The notes under the pieces: generated by a model
The model's database searches: none
The model's input: the letters and a program-made list of their open reading frames with translations, nothing else
Told to the model about the DNA's origin: nothing
Assembly (NCBI GenBank): GCA_037956075.1
Contig: CP138327.1
Span: 682,001 to 746,000 of the forward strand
DNA: 64,000 bases
Direction: 5' to 3'
DNA from: Catillopecten margaritatus gill symbiont
Lineage (GTDB): Bacteria; Pseudomonadota; Gammaproteobacteria; PS1; Pseudothioglobaceae
Program-made: the position numbers and the translations under genes
Shown: one piece after another, positions 19,232-27,780 of the stretch
Numbering within the stretch: the first letter of the stretch is position 1
Layout: every line of letters begins with the position of its first letter

Positions 19232-20871
19232 ATGAGCGAACCTTATCAAGTTTTAGCGCGCAAATACCGCCCCCACACCTTTGGTGAAATGGTTGGTCAA
19301 ACGCACACGACTAAAACTTTGATCAATGCACTTGATGCGGATAATTTACACCACGGCTTCCTATTTACCGGGACTCGTGGTGTTGGCAAAACCACCATTG
19401 CGAGAATTTTTGCCAAATCCATCAACTGCGAAAGCGGTGTTAGTTCCACCCCTTGTGGCACCTGCCCAACCTGTATCGAAATCGACAGCGGTCAATCCAT
19501 TGACCTTATCGAACTCGACGCTGCTTCGCATACTGGCGTGGATAATATGCGTGATATGCTGGAAAATGCACAGTATATGCCAACTAAAAATCGTTATAAG
19601 ATTTATCTGATTGACGAGGTGCATATGCTTTCAAAAGGCAGTTTTAACGCCCTATTGAAAACCCTTGAAGAGCCCCCTGAGCACATCAAGTTTTTACTCG
19701 CAACCACCGACCCACAAAAAGTCCCTGTTACTGTTTTGTCTCGCTGTTTGCAATTCACTTTACAAAAACTGACCCACGACGAAATTCTTGGGCAGTTGAA
19801 GTTCATTATGGACACCGAGGGCTACAAATACGAAGAACCTGCCCTCGCTCAAATTGCCGATTTTGGCAACGGTTCAATGCGTGATGCACTTAGTTTGCTT
19901 GACCAATCTATTTCGTATGGCAATGGTAGTGTGATGATGGCAGACATCAAGGCCATGCTCGGCTTGGTGCAACACGATGACATTATTACTTTGGCAAAAC
20001 ACCTGCTCAATCAAGATGCTGAAGCTGTCATTGGTTTTGTCAAAGAACTTTCACACAAAGGTGAAAACTTAACCCAAGCATTAAAAGATTTGAGCTCATT
20101 GTTTCACCAAATCTCTATTGCTCAAATTCTTGGTAATTCAGATTTTTCTGATGATATTAAGGCCCTTTCTATACAAATTTCAAACCAAGATTTACAACTG
20201 TTTTATCATATCGCCATCCATGGCAATAAAGAAATACCACTCGCACCGAGTGAACAAATCGGTTTAGAAATGACACTATTACAGATGTTAACTTTTCATT
20301 CTGAAGCTGATTCTGATAAAAAAAAACACCTAAATTAGCAAAAATAGCCGAAAAAAGGCTAAAAGTAGAAGAAAAAACCAAAATTGAAGAGGAAAATCAA
20401 CTAAAACCCTCTAAAAAAGAAGAAGAAATAGTCAAAAATATAAAAAAACCGACTAAAAACAATGAAAAATTCCTTTTTACAGTCAATTCTCAGGAAGAAT
20501 GGGAAACACTGATTAAAACCCTAGATTTCAACATACCTACACGGATGGTACTCAAAAATACCGTTTTTGCAAACGCTGACAATCAAGTGTTAACCCTAAA
20601 TTTGGACGCACAATATTCCAGCATGTTGACAGAAGCAAGTCATAAAAACATCCTGACAACGCTACAAGAAAATTTTGCAATTACCGATGTAAAGATTAAC
20701 CTTGATACATTAACAGAGCAAACCTTGGCGCAAAAAGAAATTCAAGCCAATAATAAAAAAACAGAGATAAGGCAAAAAGAATTTTTAGCCGACGAAGGCG
20801 TGCAAAAATTACAACAAGTATTCAATACAAAAATAGACTTAAATTCAATCAAAGAGGTGAAAAATGTTTAA
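19232..20871 (+). CDS. dnaX: DNA polymerase III tau and gamma subunits (tau made by -1 frameshift)
   Basis: The clamp-loader ATPase. The start is MSEPYQVLARKYRP at 19232; an upstream ATG at 19184 lies inside the SRP RNA gene. Seen: Walker A GTRGVGKTT, zinc cysteines CGTCPTC, and DEVHMLS. In frame 0 the ORF stops at 20336-20338, giving a gamma-like protein of 368 residues. The following frame (-1) is open from the nine-A run at 20318-20326 to 20871 and encodes a lysine-rich linker plus the tau C-terminal domain, about 546 residues in total. Slippage by ribosome or polymerase on the A run would make tau. It overlaps ybaB by 8 bp. Confidence 0.92.
20318..20361 (+). promoter_or_regulatory. dnaX frameshift signal: A9 slippery run with downstream hairpin
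   Basis: Nine consecutive A's at 20318-20326 are read as AAA AAA AAA in frame 0. A small hairpin, TAGCC/GGCTA with a seven-base loop, follows at 20345-20361, overlapping the region just past the frame-0 stop. E. coli dnaX uses A6G plus a hairpin for ribosomal -1 shifting, while Thermus dnaX uses an A9 run for transcriptional slippage. Either mechanism would work here. Confidence 0.75.
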
Positions 20872-21187
20872 AGGTGGAATGGCAGGAATGATGAAAAAAG
20901 CCCAACAAATGCAAGACAATGTGCAACAAGCACAAGCAGAAATCAAACAACTCACCGCAACTGGCAAAGCGGCAGGTGGCGCCATAGAAGTCAGCATTAA
21001 TGGCGAACATCAAGCAACCAATATCAAAATTGACGACAGCGTAATGAATGATAAGGAATTGCTAGAAGACTTAATCCTAACCGCCATCAACGATGCCAAT
21101 CAACAAATCGCTGACGCTTCCGCTGCCAAAATGAAAACTGCAACTGGTGGAATGAAATTGCCAGGCGGAATGAACTTACCTTTCTAA
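20864..21187 (+). CDS. ybaB: Nucleoid-associated protein YbaB/EbfC
   Basis: 107 residues, the normal size. Small dimeric DNA-binding protein; the glycine and methionine-rich start (MFKGGMAGMMKKAQQMQ) and the C-terminal glycine-rich end (GGMKLPGGMNLPF) are typical. The central VSINGEHQATNIKIDDSV is the conserved beta region. The dnaX-ybaB-recR order is widely conserved; it overlaps dnaX by 8 bp and recR by 1 bp. Confidence 0.93.
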   Translation: MFKGGMAGMMKKAQQMQDNVQQAQAEIKQLTATGKAAGGAIEVSINGEHQATNIKIDDSVMNDKELLEDLILTAINDANQQIADASAAKMKTATGGMKLPGGMNLPF

Positions 21188-21771
21188 TGATTGAATCCCT
21201 AAACCAAGCATTCTGTGCCCTCCCTGGAGTCGGTAAAAAAACCGCACAACGCTTTGTCTATCACCTATTAGAACGCAATCGTGAGGGTGGCTTTGAACTC
21301 GCCAAAGCCTTAATCGATGCCATGGAACATGTCAAACACTGCTCATCCTGTCGCACTCTCAGCGAAAAAACCTTATGCAACATCTGTGCCAACAACAACC
21401 GCACCAATACCCAACTCTGCATCGTTGAAACCCCAACCGACATCCACGCCATCGAACAAAGTGGTGTCTATAAGGGCAAGTATTTTGTATTAAGCGGCTA
21501 CCTATCCCCCATCGACGGCATTGGTGCCAGCGAATTAGGCTTAGACGATTTGGAACAAAAACTCCGTGACCAAAGCGTCGAAGAAATTATCCTTGCCACT
21601 AACGCCACCGTTGAAGGCGAAGTTACTGCCCATTACATCAGCAATATGTCCAAACAATTCAACATTCGCATCACTCGCATTGCCCACGGTATTCCCATCG
21701 GGGGCGAATTAGAATACGCTGATATCAATACCATTGCCCATGCCCTATCGGGTAGAAAAGATTACGACTAA
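21187..21771 (+). CDS. recR: Recombination protein RecR
   Basis: 194 residues. It acts with RecF and RecO to load RecA on gapped DNA. Seen: helix-hairpin-helix LPGVGKKTAQRF near residue 11, the C4 zinc finger (CSSC and CNIC, residues 55-73), and the Toprim domain starting LCIVETPTDIHAIE near 80 with GVYKGKYFVL. The start codon overlaps the ybaB stop (TAATG). About 90 bp of apparently empty sequence separates it from convergent gloA. Confidence 0.95.
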   Translation: MIESLNQAFCALPGVGKKTAQRFVYHLLERNREGGFELAKALIDAMEHVKHCSSCRTLSEKTLCNICANNNRTNTQLCIVETPTDIHAIEQSGVYKGKYFVLSGYLSPIDGIGASELGLDDLEQKLRDQSVEEIILATNATVEGEVTAHYISNMSKQFNIRITRIAHGIPIGGELEYADINTIAHALSGRKDYD

Positions 21772-21864
21772 GAGTCAATGCCCTTGTATTCATTTTTTGC
21801 ATACTGATGAATAATAGCGCCTATTTCCTAAGTCACACTCTCAATATTCAACAGCCTCTTAAAA

Positions 21865-22245
21865 CTACTTAGACAACAGTTCAATTTCATACCCATCAGG
21901 GTCTTTCAAAAATGCCACAATCGTCGTCCCTGCATTCATTGCCCCCGCTTCTCGCATAATCTCGGCACCTTGCTCTTTTGCCTTTGTTGTTGCTTGATAC
22001 ACATCTTTCACATTAATGGCAATATGCCCAAACCCTGTGCCGATGTCGTAATTATCCTTACCCCAATTATAAGTCAATTCTAACACTGATTCTTTCGCTT
22101 CAGGTCCATAACCTAAAAATGCCAATGTAAATTTACCCTCTGGATACTCCTTTTGACGCAACAAACTCATTCCCAAAACTTCGGTATAAAAAGCAATGGA
22201 TTTATCCAAATCGCCAACGCGTAACATTGTATGTAAAATTCTCAT
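21865..22245 (-). CDS. gloA: Lactoylglutathione lyase (glyoxalase I)
   Basis: 126 residues from MRILHTMLRVGDL, the family start; an ATG three codons upstream (22254) is less likely. It converts the methylglyoxal-glutathione hemithioacetal to S-lactoylglutathione. Metal ligands expected for the nickel-type enzyme are visible: His in RILHTML, Glu in SVLELTYNWG, His in GFGHIAI and Glu in YEIELL at the C-terminus. It lies downstream of hipBA on the same strand but is separated by a miniature element that has entered its presumed promoter. Confidence 0.95.
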   Translation of the reverse strand: MRILHTMLRVGDLDKSIAFYTEVLGMSLLRQKEYPEGKFTLAFLGYGPEAKESVLELTYNWGKDNYDIGTGFGHIAINVKDVYQATTKAKEQGAEIMREAGAMNAGTTIVAFLKDPDGYEIELLSK

Positions 22246-22272
22246 GATTGTCATCTGTCGTTAAAACATCTT

Positions 22273-22301
22273 ATTTTACCTGCATATAAAACTTACTGTC
22301 A
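22273..22301 (-). promoter_or_regulatory. Probable gloA promoter, rebuilt by an element insertion
   Basis: On the minus strand a TGACA target duplicate (22301 down to 22297) is followed after 18 bp by TAAAAT (22278-22273). The copy of the duplicate on the far side of the element reads TTGACA, so the uninterrupted promoter would have been TTGACA-N18-TAAAAT. With the element present, the proximal -35 reads CTGACA, keeping five of six bases. Inferred from sequence only. Confidence 0.5.
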
Positions 22302-22462
22302 GAGACCTTTGCATAAATAGGGATGATTAGCAAAATGACAGGTTTTATTAAATTGGGAATTTTTTAAATCCACTCCTAGCAAGGCTAAGGGTGTTTTTAA
22401 AAAGTTTTCAATTTGATGAAAAGTGGTATTTTGATGATTATTCATATTTATGCAAAGGTCTC
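22302..22462. mobile_element. Miniature inverted-repeat element, family A, copy 1
   Basis: 161 bp with terminal inverted repeats starting GAGACCTTTGCATAAATA, and the two halves are imperfect inverted repeats along nearly the whole length, so a single strand could fold into one long hairpin. It is flanked by a perfect 5-bp direct repeat TGTCA (22297-22301 and 22463-22467). No ORF. A second copy of identical length lies at 46436-46596 and a diverged one at 49112-49274. A non-autonomous transposon moved by an unseen transposase is the simplest explanation. Confidence 0.8.
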
Positions 22463-22509
22463 TGTCAATACTAATTTTTGTGAATGCAGGCGGAACAAGG
22501 GATGCTGCT

Positions 22510-22539
22510 AGATTTGTAATTTCTATTTTTGGACTAGGG
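22510..22539 (-). repeat. End fragment of family B miniature element at hipA 3' end
   Basis: Read on the minus strand this begins CCCTAGTCCAAAAATAGAAA and matches 27 of 30 bases of the right end of the complete family B element (29341-29545). It supplies the last codons and stop of hipA. No partner end is seen nearby, so it is either a one-ended remnant or an old insertion broken by the family A element. Confidence 0.5.
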
Positions 22540-23728
22540 TAAGTTTTGAAATGTGGTGATCAATGCCATCTACGATAGAGTTTGGCAATGGGTAATTGTA
22601 TTTGTTTTTATTCCACGCTGTTAAAGTGCTATCAATTGTTTCTTTGACGGTATCAATGACCAAAGATTTTGGTATGCCTGATTTTTTTGCAAACTTTGCG
22701 AAGGATGCTAACGAAATTTTATACATATCTTTTTCGCCTGCCAAATTAAGTGCCAATTTATCGTTAGGTATATAGACGATGGTTGAGACAAAATCATAGG
22801 CGGGGGCGAGTTGTGGGGTTTTGCCATCTAGGTAGATGAATGAGAAATTTTTCAAATGCATATCGCCATTGCCAATGATAATATTAAAAACTAAGCGACG
22901 GATGAAATCTACGATGCCATCGTGTCCAGTTAGAGATTGAATCATATTTGCGATGTTGTCGTAACTGGCTTTGTCGTATTTATTATTTGGAAATACCCCA
23001 AATACTTGAGCAAAATCTTCGATATGAATGCGTTTACTTTGTTCTCGGTCAAAGCGTTTGATGGCAAAAGCTTTGTTGCTTGCCAAAATACCTAATTTGG
23101 GTAATCCTGATACTTTGCTCATATCAATTAAACTAATTTCTGGCACCTTAATACCAATTTCTTTGGCAAGCTGCATCATTGAAAATTCATTTTCTGGCAC
23201 AGCGTTGAATTTTTGCGAGGGTAATTTAACAATCCAATCACCGCCTAATCCGCTAACAGGAATGGTTAATCCGCCATTATTTTCAATGATGGCTGAAAAT
23301 TTTAATTGCACACCTGCCAATGAAAAACGATAGATTTGGTTTTCAATATTCATAGGTTTGGCTTCTTCTATATTGTTAACATAGAAATTGTCATTAGCTT
23401 TAATAATGACATTACCAGGCAAATCCCTGCCTAAAAGTTTGATTAATTTGAATTCACTTTGTTTGTTAATACCGCCTTGTTGTGCGACATATTCACGCAA
23501 ATGCCCTTCGGGAAGCAAGTTGGAAAAAAATGGGGGTAGTTTGGTTTGCACGATTTTTGTTTCTGCAATGATATGACCCGTTGTGTCGAAAAAAGATTGG
23601 CTTAAAATCGGCTTGTCTTTCATAGATAAATACGCATCACTGAAAACAAACAAACTGCGTTCGTTCGCAAGTAGTGTTATTTCACCGACTTTTACATTAC
23701 CGATAAAGACTTCGAGATATTTTTGCAT
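22523..23728 (-). CDS. hipA: HipA-family serine/threonine kinase toxin
   Basis: 401 residues. HipA toxins phosphorylate a translation target (GltX in E. coli) and induce dormancy. Seen: N-terminal HipA_N region, the SLAGVQLKFSA loop near residue 131, the ATP-lysine segment GDWIVKLPS near 162, the catalytic NGDMHLKNFSF near 292 and the metal-binding YDFVST near 316. The start overlaps the hipB-like stop by 1 bp. The last residues (TLVQK and stop) are encoded by a family B repeat end, so the native C-terminus may have been replaced. Its state as active toxin is not known. Confidence 0.88.
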   Translation of the reverse strand: MQKYLEVFIGNVKVGEITLLANERSLFVFSDAYLSMKDKPILSQSFFDTTGHIIAETKIVQTKLPPFFSNLLPEGHLREYVAQQGGINKQSEFKLIKLLGRDLPGNVIIKANDNFYVNNIEEAKPMNIENQIYRFSLAGVQLKFSAIIENNGGLTIPVSGLGGDWIVKLPSQKFNAVPENEFSMMQLAKEIGIKVPEISLIDMSKVSGLPKLGILASNKAFAIKRFDREQSKRIHIEDFAQVFGVFPNNKYDKASYDNIANMIQSLTGHDGIVDFIRRLVFNIIIGNGDMHLKNFSFIYLDGKTPQLAPAYDFVSTIVYIPNDKLALNLAGEKDMYKISLASFAKFAKKSGIPKSLVIDTVKETIDSTLTAWNKNKYNYPLPNSIVDGIDHHISKLTLVQK

Positions 23729-24006
23729 TAGTCATTTTCCTCATCAAGACGCCACATAGGTTTTTGTGCGTCCTCTGGATTGAGCAGAGAATTGACAGTA
23801 GAAAGCATTTTTTTTGGCACTAACACCAGTTCGTATTCAAGTGAATGCGTAATATCAATGACGGTTGAAATCCTTGGATTAATCAAACCTTTTTCTATTG
23901 TTGATACATGGCTTTGTGGGATACCTGCTCTTTTACCGAGTTCAGATTGATTAATATTTGACTCTAATCGTATTTTTTTGAGCGATTGTATGACTTTATT
24001 TTCCAT
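23728..24006 (-). CDS. hipB: HipB-like antitoxin, XRE-family DNA-binding protein
   Basis: 92 residues with one helix-turn-helix of the Cro/CI type (INQSELGKRAGIPQSHVSTI, near residues 18-37) followed by GLINPRISTVIDI. In HipBA modules this protein neutralises HipA and represses the operon. The C-terminal tail (NPEDAQKPMWRLDEEND) is hydrophilic and ends with acidic residues, unlike the classic HipB Trp end but with one Trp present. It precedes hipA and overlaps it by 1 bp. Confidence 0.87.
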   Translation of the reverse strand: MENKVIQSLKKIRLESNINQSELGKRAGIPQSHVSTIEKGLINPRISTVIDITHSLEYELVLVPKKMLSTVNSLLNPEDAQKPMWRLDEEND

Positions 24007-24020
24007 AAAAGATATTATAT

Positions 24021-24049
24021 AGTATATATTCTTATTTAGTAAATATACT
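24021..24049. promoter_or_regulatory. Possible HipB operator upstream of hipBA
   Basis: A perfect 7-bp inverted repeat, AGTATAT and ATATACT, separated by 15 bp, lies in the very AT-rich 50 bp before the hipB start. Antitoxins of this type bind palindromes overlapping their own promoter. The AT richness makes chance repeats common, so this is tentative. Confidence 0.35.
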
Positions 24050-24060
24050 TTTATATATAT

Positions 24061-24324
24061 TTATAAAGTTTTTATCAACGATAATTTGTCACTACGGGGC
24101 ATCGCTTTGATTGCACATTCGCGTTTTTGGGCGCTACTACGGTCTTTAGCTTTTTCCTGATAAACCAATTCGCAGGGGTGGTTAGCACGGGTGTATTTGG
24201 CACCACCAATAATTTCGCCATTATGTTGACGCAGGCGTCTCTTGAGGTCGTTGGTAACACCGCAATACAAGGTGTTATTTGCGCATTGCAATAAATACAC
24301 TAGCCAAGTTTTATTACTGTTCAT
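24061..24324 (-). CDS. GIY-YIG nuclease-superfamily protein
   Basis: About 87 residues from MNSNKTWLVYLL; an earlier ATG at 24351 would add nine residues but overlaps the valS promoter. The single GIY-YIG domain is complete: WLVYLLQC and LYCGVTNDLKRRLRQHN near the N-terminus, the YTRANHPCELVYQE strand and the final glutamate helix SAQKRECAIKAM. Members of this small YhbQ/UPF0213 group are annotated as nucleases, but activity is rarely shown. It is divergent from valS. Confidence 0.85.
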   Translation of the reverse strand: MNSNKTWLVYLLQCANNTLYCGVTNDLKRRLRQHNGEIIGGAKYTRANHPCELVYQEKAKDRSSAQKRECAIKAMPRSDKLSLIKTL

Positions 24325-24340
24325 AAAGGGTTTATGTTGG

Positions 24341-24346
24341 TATAAT
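24341..24346 (+). promoter_or_regulatory. Likely -10 box of the valS promoter
   Basis: A perfect TATAAT preceded by TTGG lies 29 bp upstream of the chosen valS ATG. No strong -35 hexamer is seen at 17 bp. The position between two divergent start codons supports promoter function. Confidence 0.5.
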
Positions 24347-24375
24347 TGCACAGTTTAATCCATCTTTACAAGTTA

Positions 24376-27123
24376 ATGGAAAAAACCTACAATCCTGAAC
24401 AAATCGAAAACAAATATCGTTCGCTTTGGGAAGGGGGAAATCTTTTCTCTTCTGATTCAAATTCTACCAGTAAAAACGCCTATTGTATTATGCTACCGCC
24501 ACCGAATGTAACGGGTAGTTTGCATATGGGGCATGCTTTTCAGCACACAATTATGGATGTTTTGACCCGTTATCATCGGGGTAAAGGTGAGCAGACGCTA
24601 TGGCAACCTGGCACAGATCACGCAGGGATTGCAACGCAAATGGTAGTGGAAAGACAACTGGCTGCGCAGGATATTACTCGCCACGATGTAGGGCGTGAGA
24701 AATTTGTTGAAAAGATTTGGGATTGGAAAGCGCAATCAGGTGGCACGATTACTTCGCAAATGCGTCGATTGGGTGCATCAGTGGATTGGGAAAAAGAGCG
24801 CTTTACCATGGATGATGGGCTGTCTGATGCAGTCAAAAAAGTGTTCGTGCAATTACACCAAGAAGGCCTGATTTATCGGGGTAAGCGTTTGGTTAATTGG
24901 GACCCTGTTTTGCAAACTGCTTTATCTGATTTAGAAGTAGTTGCCAAAGAAGAAAATGGGTTTATGCACCATGTTAAATACCCCTTTGTTGATGGGGATG
25001 GTTTTATGGAAATTGCCACCACGCGTCCAGAGACCATTTTAGCGGATGGTGCTTTGGCAGTTGACCCAAGTGATGAGCGTTACAAAAAAATGGTTGGTAA
25101 ATGGGTTCATGTGCCGATGACTGACAGGAAAATTCCTATCGTTGCAGATGACTATGTCGATATGGATTTTGGAACGGGTTGCGTTAAAATCACACCTGCA
25201 CACGATTTTAATGACTGGGAAGTGGGCAAACGCCACAAAATGGAGGTGATTAACCTGCTCACCGCAGACGCTAAAATGGGCGAAAATGCACCGAAAGTTT
25301 ATCAAGGTTTAGACAGATTTGAAGCGCGTAAAAAAATCATCAAAGATTTAGACGAAGCAGGATTATTGGTTGCAGTCAAACCCCACAAACTTACGCCACC
25401 ACGAGGTGACCGTTCAGGGGCGATTTTAGAGCCTTATTTAACCGACCAGTGGTTTGTAAAAGTGGCACCGTTAGCAGAGCCAGCGATTGACGCGGTGAAA
25501 AATGGCGATATTCGTTTTATCCCTGAAAATTGGAACAAAACTTACTACAATTGGATGGAAAACATCGAAGATTGGTGTATTTCTCGCCAGATTTGGTGGG
25601 GGCATCGCATTCCTGCTTGGTATGACAATGAAGGTAATATTTTTGTGGCTGAATCACTGGAAGACGCACAAAAACAAGCAGGCGAAGGCGTGGCATTACA
25701 ACAGGATGATGATGTGTTGGACACTTGGTTTTCTTCGGCGTTGTGGCCATTTTCAACTTTGGGCTGGCCTGAGAAAACGCCTGATTTGGCACGCTTTTAT
25801 CCGACGGATGTTTTAGTAACGGGTTTTGATATTATCTTTTTCTGGGTGGCACGAATGATTATGTTCGGGCTTAAATTTGCAGGTGATGTGCCATTTAAAG
25901 ACATTTATATCACAGGCTTAATCAGGGACGGACAAGGGCAAAAAATGTCGAAGTCAAAGGGTAATGTTTTAGACCCGATTGATTTGATTGACGGCATTAG
26001 CCTAGAAGATTTGTTAGAAAAAAGAACACAAGGAATGATGCAGCCAAAGATGGCTGAGAAAATCAAAAAGCAAACACGGAAAGAATTTGGCGAGGGTATT
26101 CCTGCTTTTGGCACCGACGCATTACGCTTTACTTTTGCGGCATTAGCCTCATTTGGTCGTGATATTAAATTTGATTTAAAACGGGTTGAAGGTTATCGCA
26201 ATTTCTGCAATAAACTCTGGAATGCATCGCGTTTTGTGTTGATGAATTTGGAAGGCGAAAGTATTGATACTAAAGCAAAATTATCGACGGCTGACGAATG
26301 GATTTTATCGCGTTTGCAAGATACGAAAATCAAAGTTGAAAAGCATTTGAAGGATTATCGCTTGGACTTGATGAGTCAAGAATTGTATGAATTTGTGTGG
26401 GATGATTATTGTAGTTGGTATTTAGAATTATCCAAGCCATTGTTGAGTGATGAGGCGACTAAGGCGGGAACACAGGCGACTTTGATTAAAGTTTTAAACG
26501 AAATGGTTACTTTATTGCACCCAATTATTCCGTTTATTACCGAGGCGATTTTTGAGCAATGCAACACTATTCTCGACAAAGACAACACCAGTTTGATGAC
26601 GCAAGCTTACCCGGCAGTAGATACAGCGTTAATTTCAGCGCAATCTGAAACGGAAATTAAATGGCTACAAACCTTTATTTTAGGCATTCGTCAAATTCGT
26701 GGCGAAATGAATATTCCACCAAATAAACCGTTGAATTGCTTTGTGCAAAATTTCAACGAAAGTGATGAAGCGTTTTTAAATAAGAACACAACTGTCTTAA
26801 ATACCTTGTCGAAAATGGAAACCATTGATAAACTTTCGCCTACGGATGAAGCCCCTGAATCGGCAACGGCGTTGGTGGGTGAAATGAAAATTTTAATCCC
26901 TTTAGCAGGGTTGATTGACAAAGATCAAGAAATTGCACGTTTAAACAAAGAGATTGAAAAATTAAATCAGCAGAAAAAGCAATTTGAAGGTAAATTGAAT
27001 AACAAAAAATTTGTAGCCAGTGCGCCAGAAGCGATTGTCAATACCGAAAGAGAGCGATTGGTAACAACCAAAAGTGCAATTGCTGATTTGTCAGCACAAT
27101 TAGAAAAAATAGGTAACTTATGA
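24376..27123 (+). CDS. valS: Valyl-tRNA synthetase
   Basis: 915 residues from MEKTYNPEQIENKYRSLWE; an in-frame upstream ATG (24346) overlaps the promoter and lacks family similarity. Class I synthetase. Seen: the HIGH motif in PPPNVTGSLHMGHA near residue 38, the CP1 editing domain with TTRPETILAD near 216, KMSKSKGNVLDPID near 525, and a C-terminal coiled coil (IARLNKEIEKLNQQKKQFEG) that grips the tRNA. Overlaps the SH3-domain gene by 4 bp. Confidence 0.96.
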   Translation: MEKTYNPEQIENKYRSLWEGGNLFSSDSNSTSKNAYCIMLPPPNVTGSLHMGHAFQHTIMDVLTRYHRGKGEQTLWQPGTDHAGIATQMVVERQLAAQDITRHDVGREKFVEKIWDWKAQSGGTITSQMRRLGASVDWEKERFTMDDGLSDAVKKVFVQLHQEGLIYRGKRLVNWDPVLQTALSDLEVVAKEENGFMHHVKYPFVDGDGFMEIATTRPETILADGALAVDPSDERYKKMVGKWVHVPMTDRKIPIVADDYVDMDFGTGCVKITPAHDFNDWEVGKRHKMEVINLLTADAKMGENAPKVYQGLDRFEARKKIIKDLDEAGLLVAVKPHKLTPPRGDRSGAILEPYLTDQWFVKVAPLAEPAIDAVKNGDIRFIPENWNKTYYNWMENIEDWCISRQIWWGHRIPAWYDNEGNIFVAESLEDAQKQAGEGVALQQDDDVLDTWFSSALWPFSTLGWPEKTPDLARFYPTDVLVTGFDIIFFWVARMIMFGLKFAGDVPFKDIYITGLIRDGQGQKMSKSKGNVLDPIDLIDGISLEDLLEKRTQGMMQPKMAEKIKKQTRKEFGEGIPAFGTDALRFTFAALASFGRDIKFDLKRVEGYRNFCNKLWNASRFVLMNLEGESIDTKAKLSTADEWILSRLQDTKIKVEKHLKDYRLDLMSQELYEFVWDDYCSWYLELSKPLLSDEATKAGTQATLIKVLNEMVTLLHPIIPFITEAIFEQCNTILDKDNTSLMTQAYPAVDTALISAQSETEIKWLQTFILGIRQIRGEMNIPPNKPLNCFVQNFNESDEAFLNKNTTVLNTLSKMETIDKLSPTDEAPESATALVGEMKILIPLAGLIDKDQEIARLNKEIEKLNQQKKQFEGKLNNKKFVASAPEAIVNTERERLVTTKSAIADLSAQLEKIGNL

Positions 27124-27779
27124 AATTAAAATACACTTTATTTACACCCTTCTTATTATTAAGCTCAATGGTGATTGCTGAATCATATGTTTATATTACT
27201 GACATGGTGCCAATCCCAATGCGTTCTGAAAATAGAATTCAAAACAACCCAAGCAACCTTGTTAAAATGTTGGATTCTGGCACTAAGTTAGAAATTTTAG
27301 CTACAGAAAATGGTTGGACTAAAGTTAAATTTGAGCATACGACAGGTTGGATAATTTCTCGTTATTTAACCTCAAACATACCTGCAAGAATCGAGCTAAA
27401 AAAGCTTAAACGAAATAACAGCAGCAGTCAATTATCACTTTCTAAGCAAAATGAAAAAAATCAAACCCTTGAAAAATATATCGGCAATTTAAAAAAAGAA
27501 AATACCGCCTTATCCATTCAAAATGGTAAGTTAGAATCAGAAAAAAAACATGTTGAAGACACTTATAAAAATGCACTTAAGCTCGAACATGACAACAAAA
27601 ACCTTAAAGCTGAAGCGCTACAACTAAAAGCAGAATTGCAATTATTGCAAAACAACGGCGCAATTGACCAGGACTCTAGTTTTAGAAATTGGTTTATTGT
27701 TGGTGCATTGGTATTGTTTTTTGGCTTTATGATGGGTTTTATTTTCCCCAAGTATACAAATAATAACAGGAGATTTTAA
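27120..27779 (+). CDS. SH3b-domain membrane protein, YgiM/TIGR04211-like
   Basis: 219 residues. A signal peptide (ending about VIAE) is followed by a bacterial SH3 domain ([15 protein letters not shown] to GWIISRYLT, residues 22-85), a long coiled coil (about 100-180) and one C-terminal membrane helix ([19 protein letters not shown]). This is the layout of E. coli YgiM-type proteins, which are thought to contact peptidoglycan; the precise role is unknown. It overlaps valS by 4 bp and ends 1 bp before guaB, with an AGGAG ribosome site for guaB in its last codons. Confidence 0.82.
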   Translation: MKLKYTLFTPFLLLSSMVIAESYVYITDMVPIPMRSENRIQNNPSNLVKMLDSGTKLEILATENGWTKVKFEHTTGWIISRYLTSNIPARIELKKLKRNNSSSQLSLSKQNEKNQTLEKYIGNLKKENTALSIQNGKLESEKKHVEDTYKNALKLEHDNKNLKAEALQLKAELQLLQNNGAIDQDSSFRNWFIVGALVLFFGFMMGFIFPKYTNNNRRF

Positions 27780-27780
27780 A

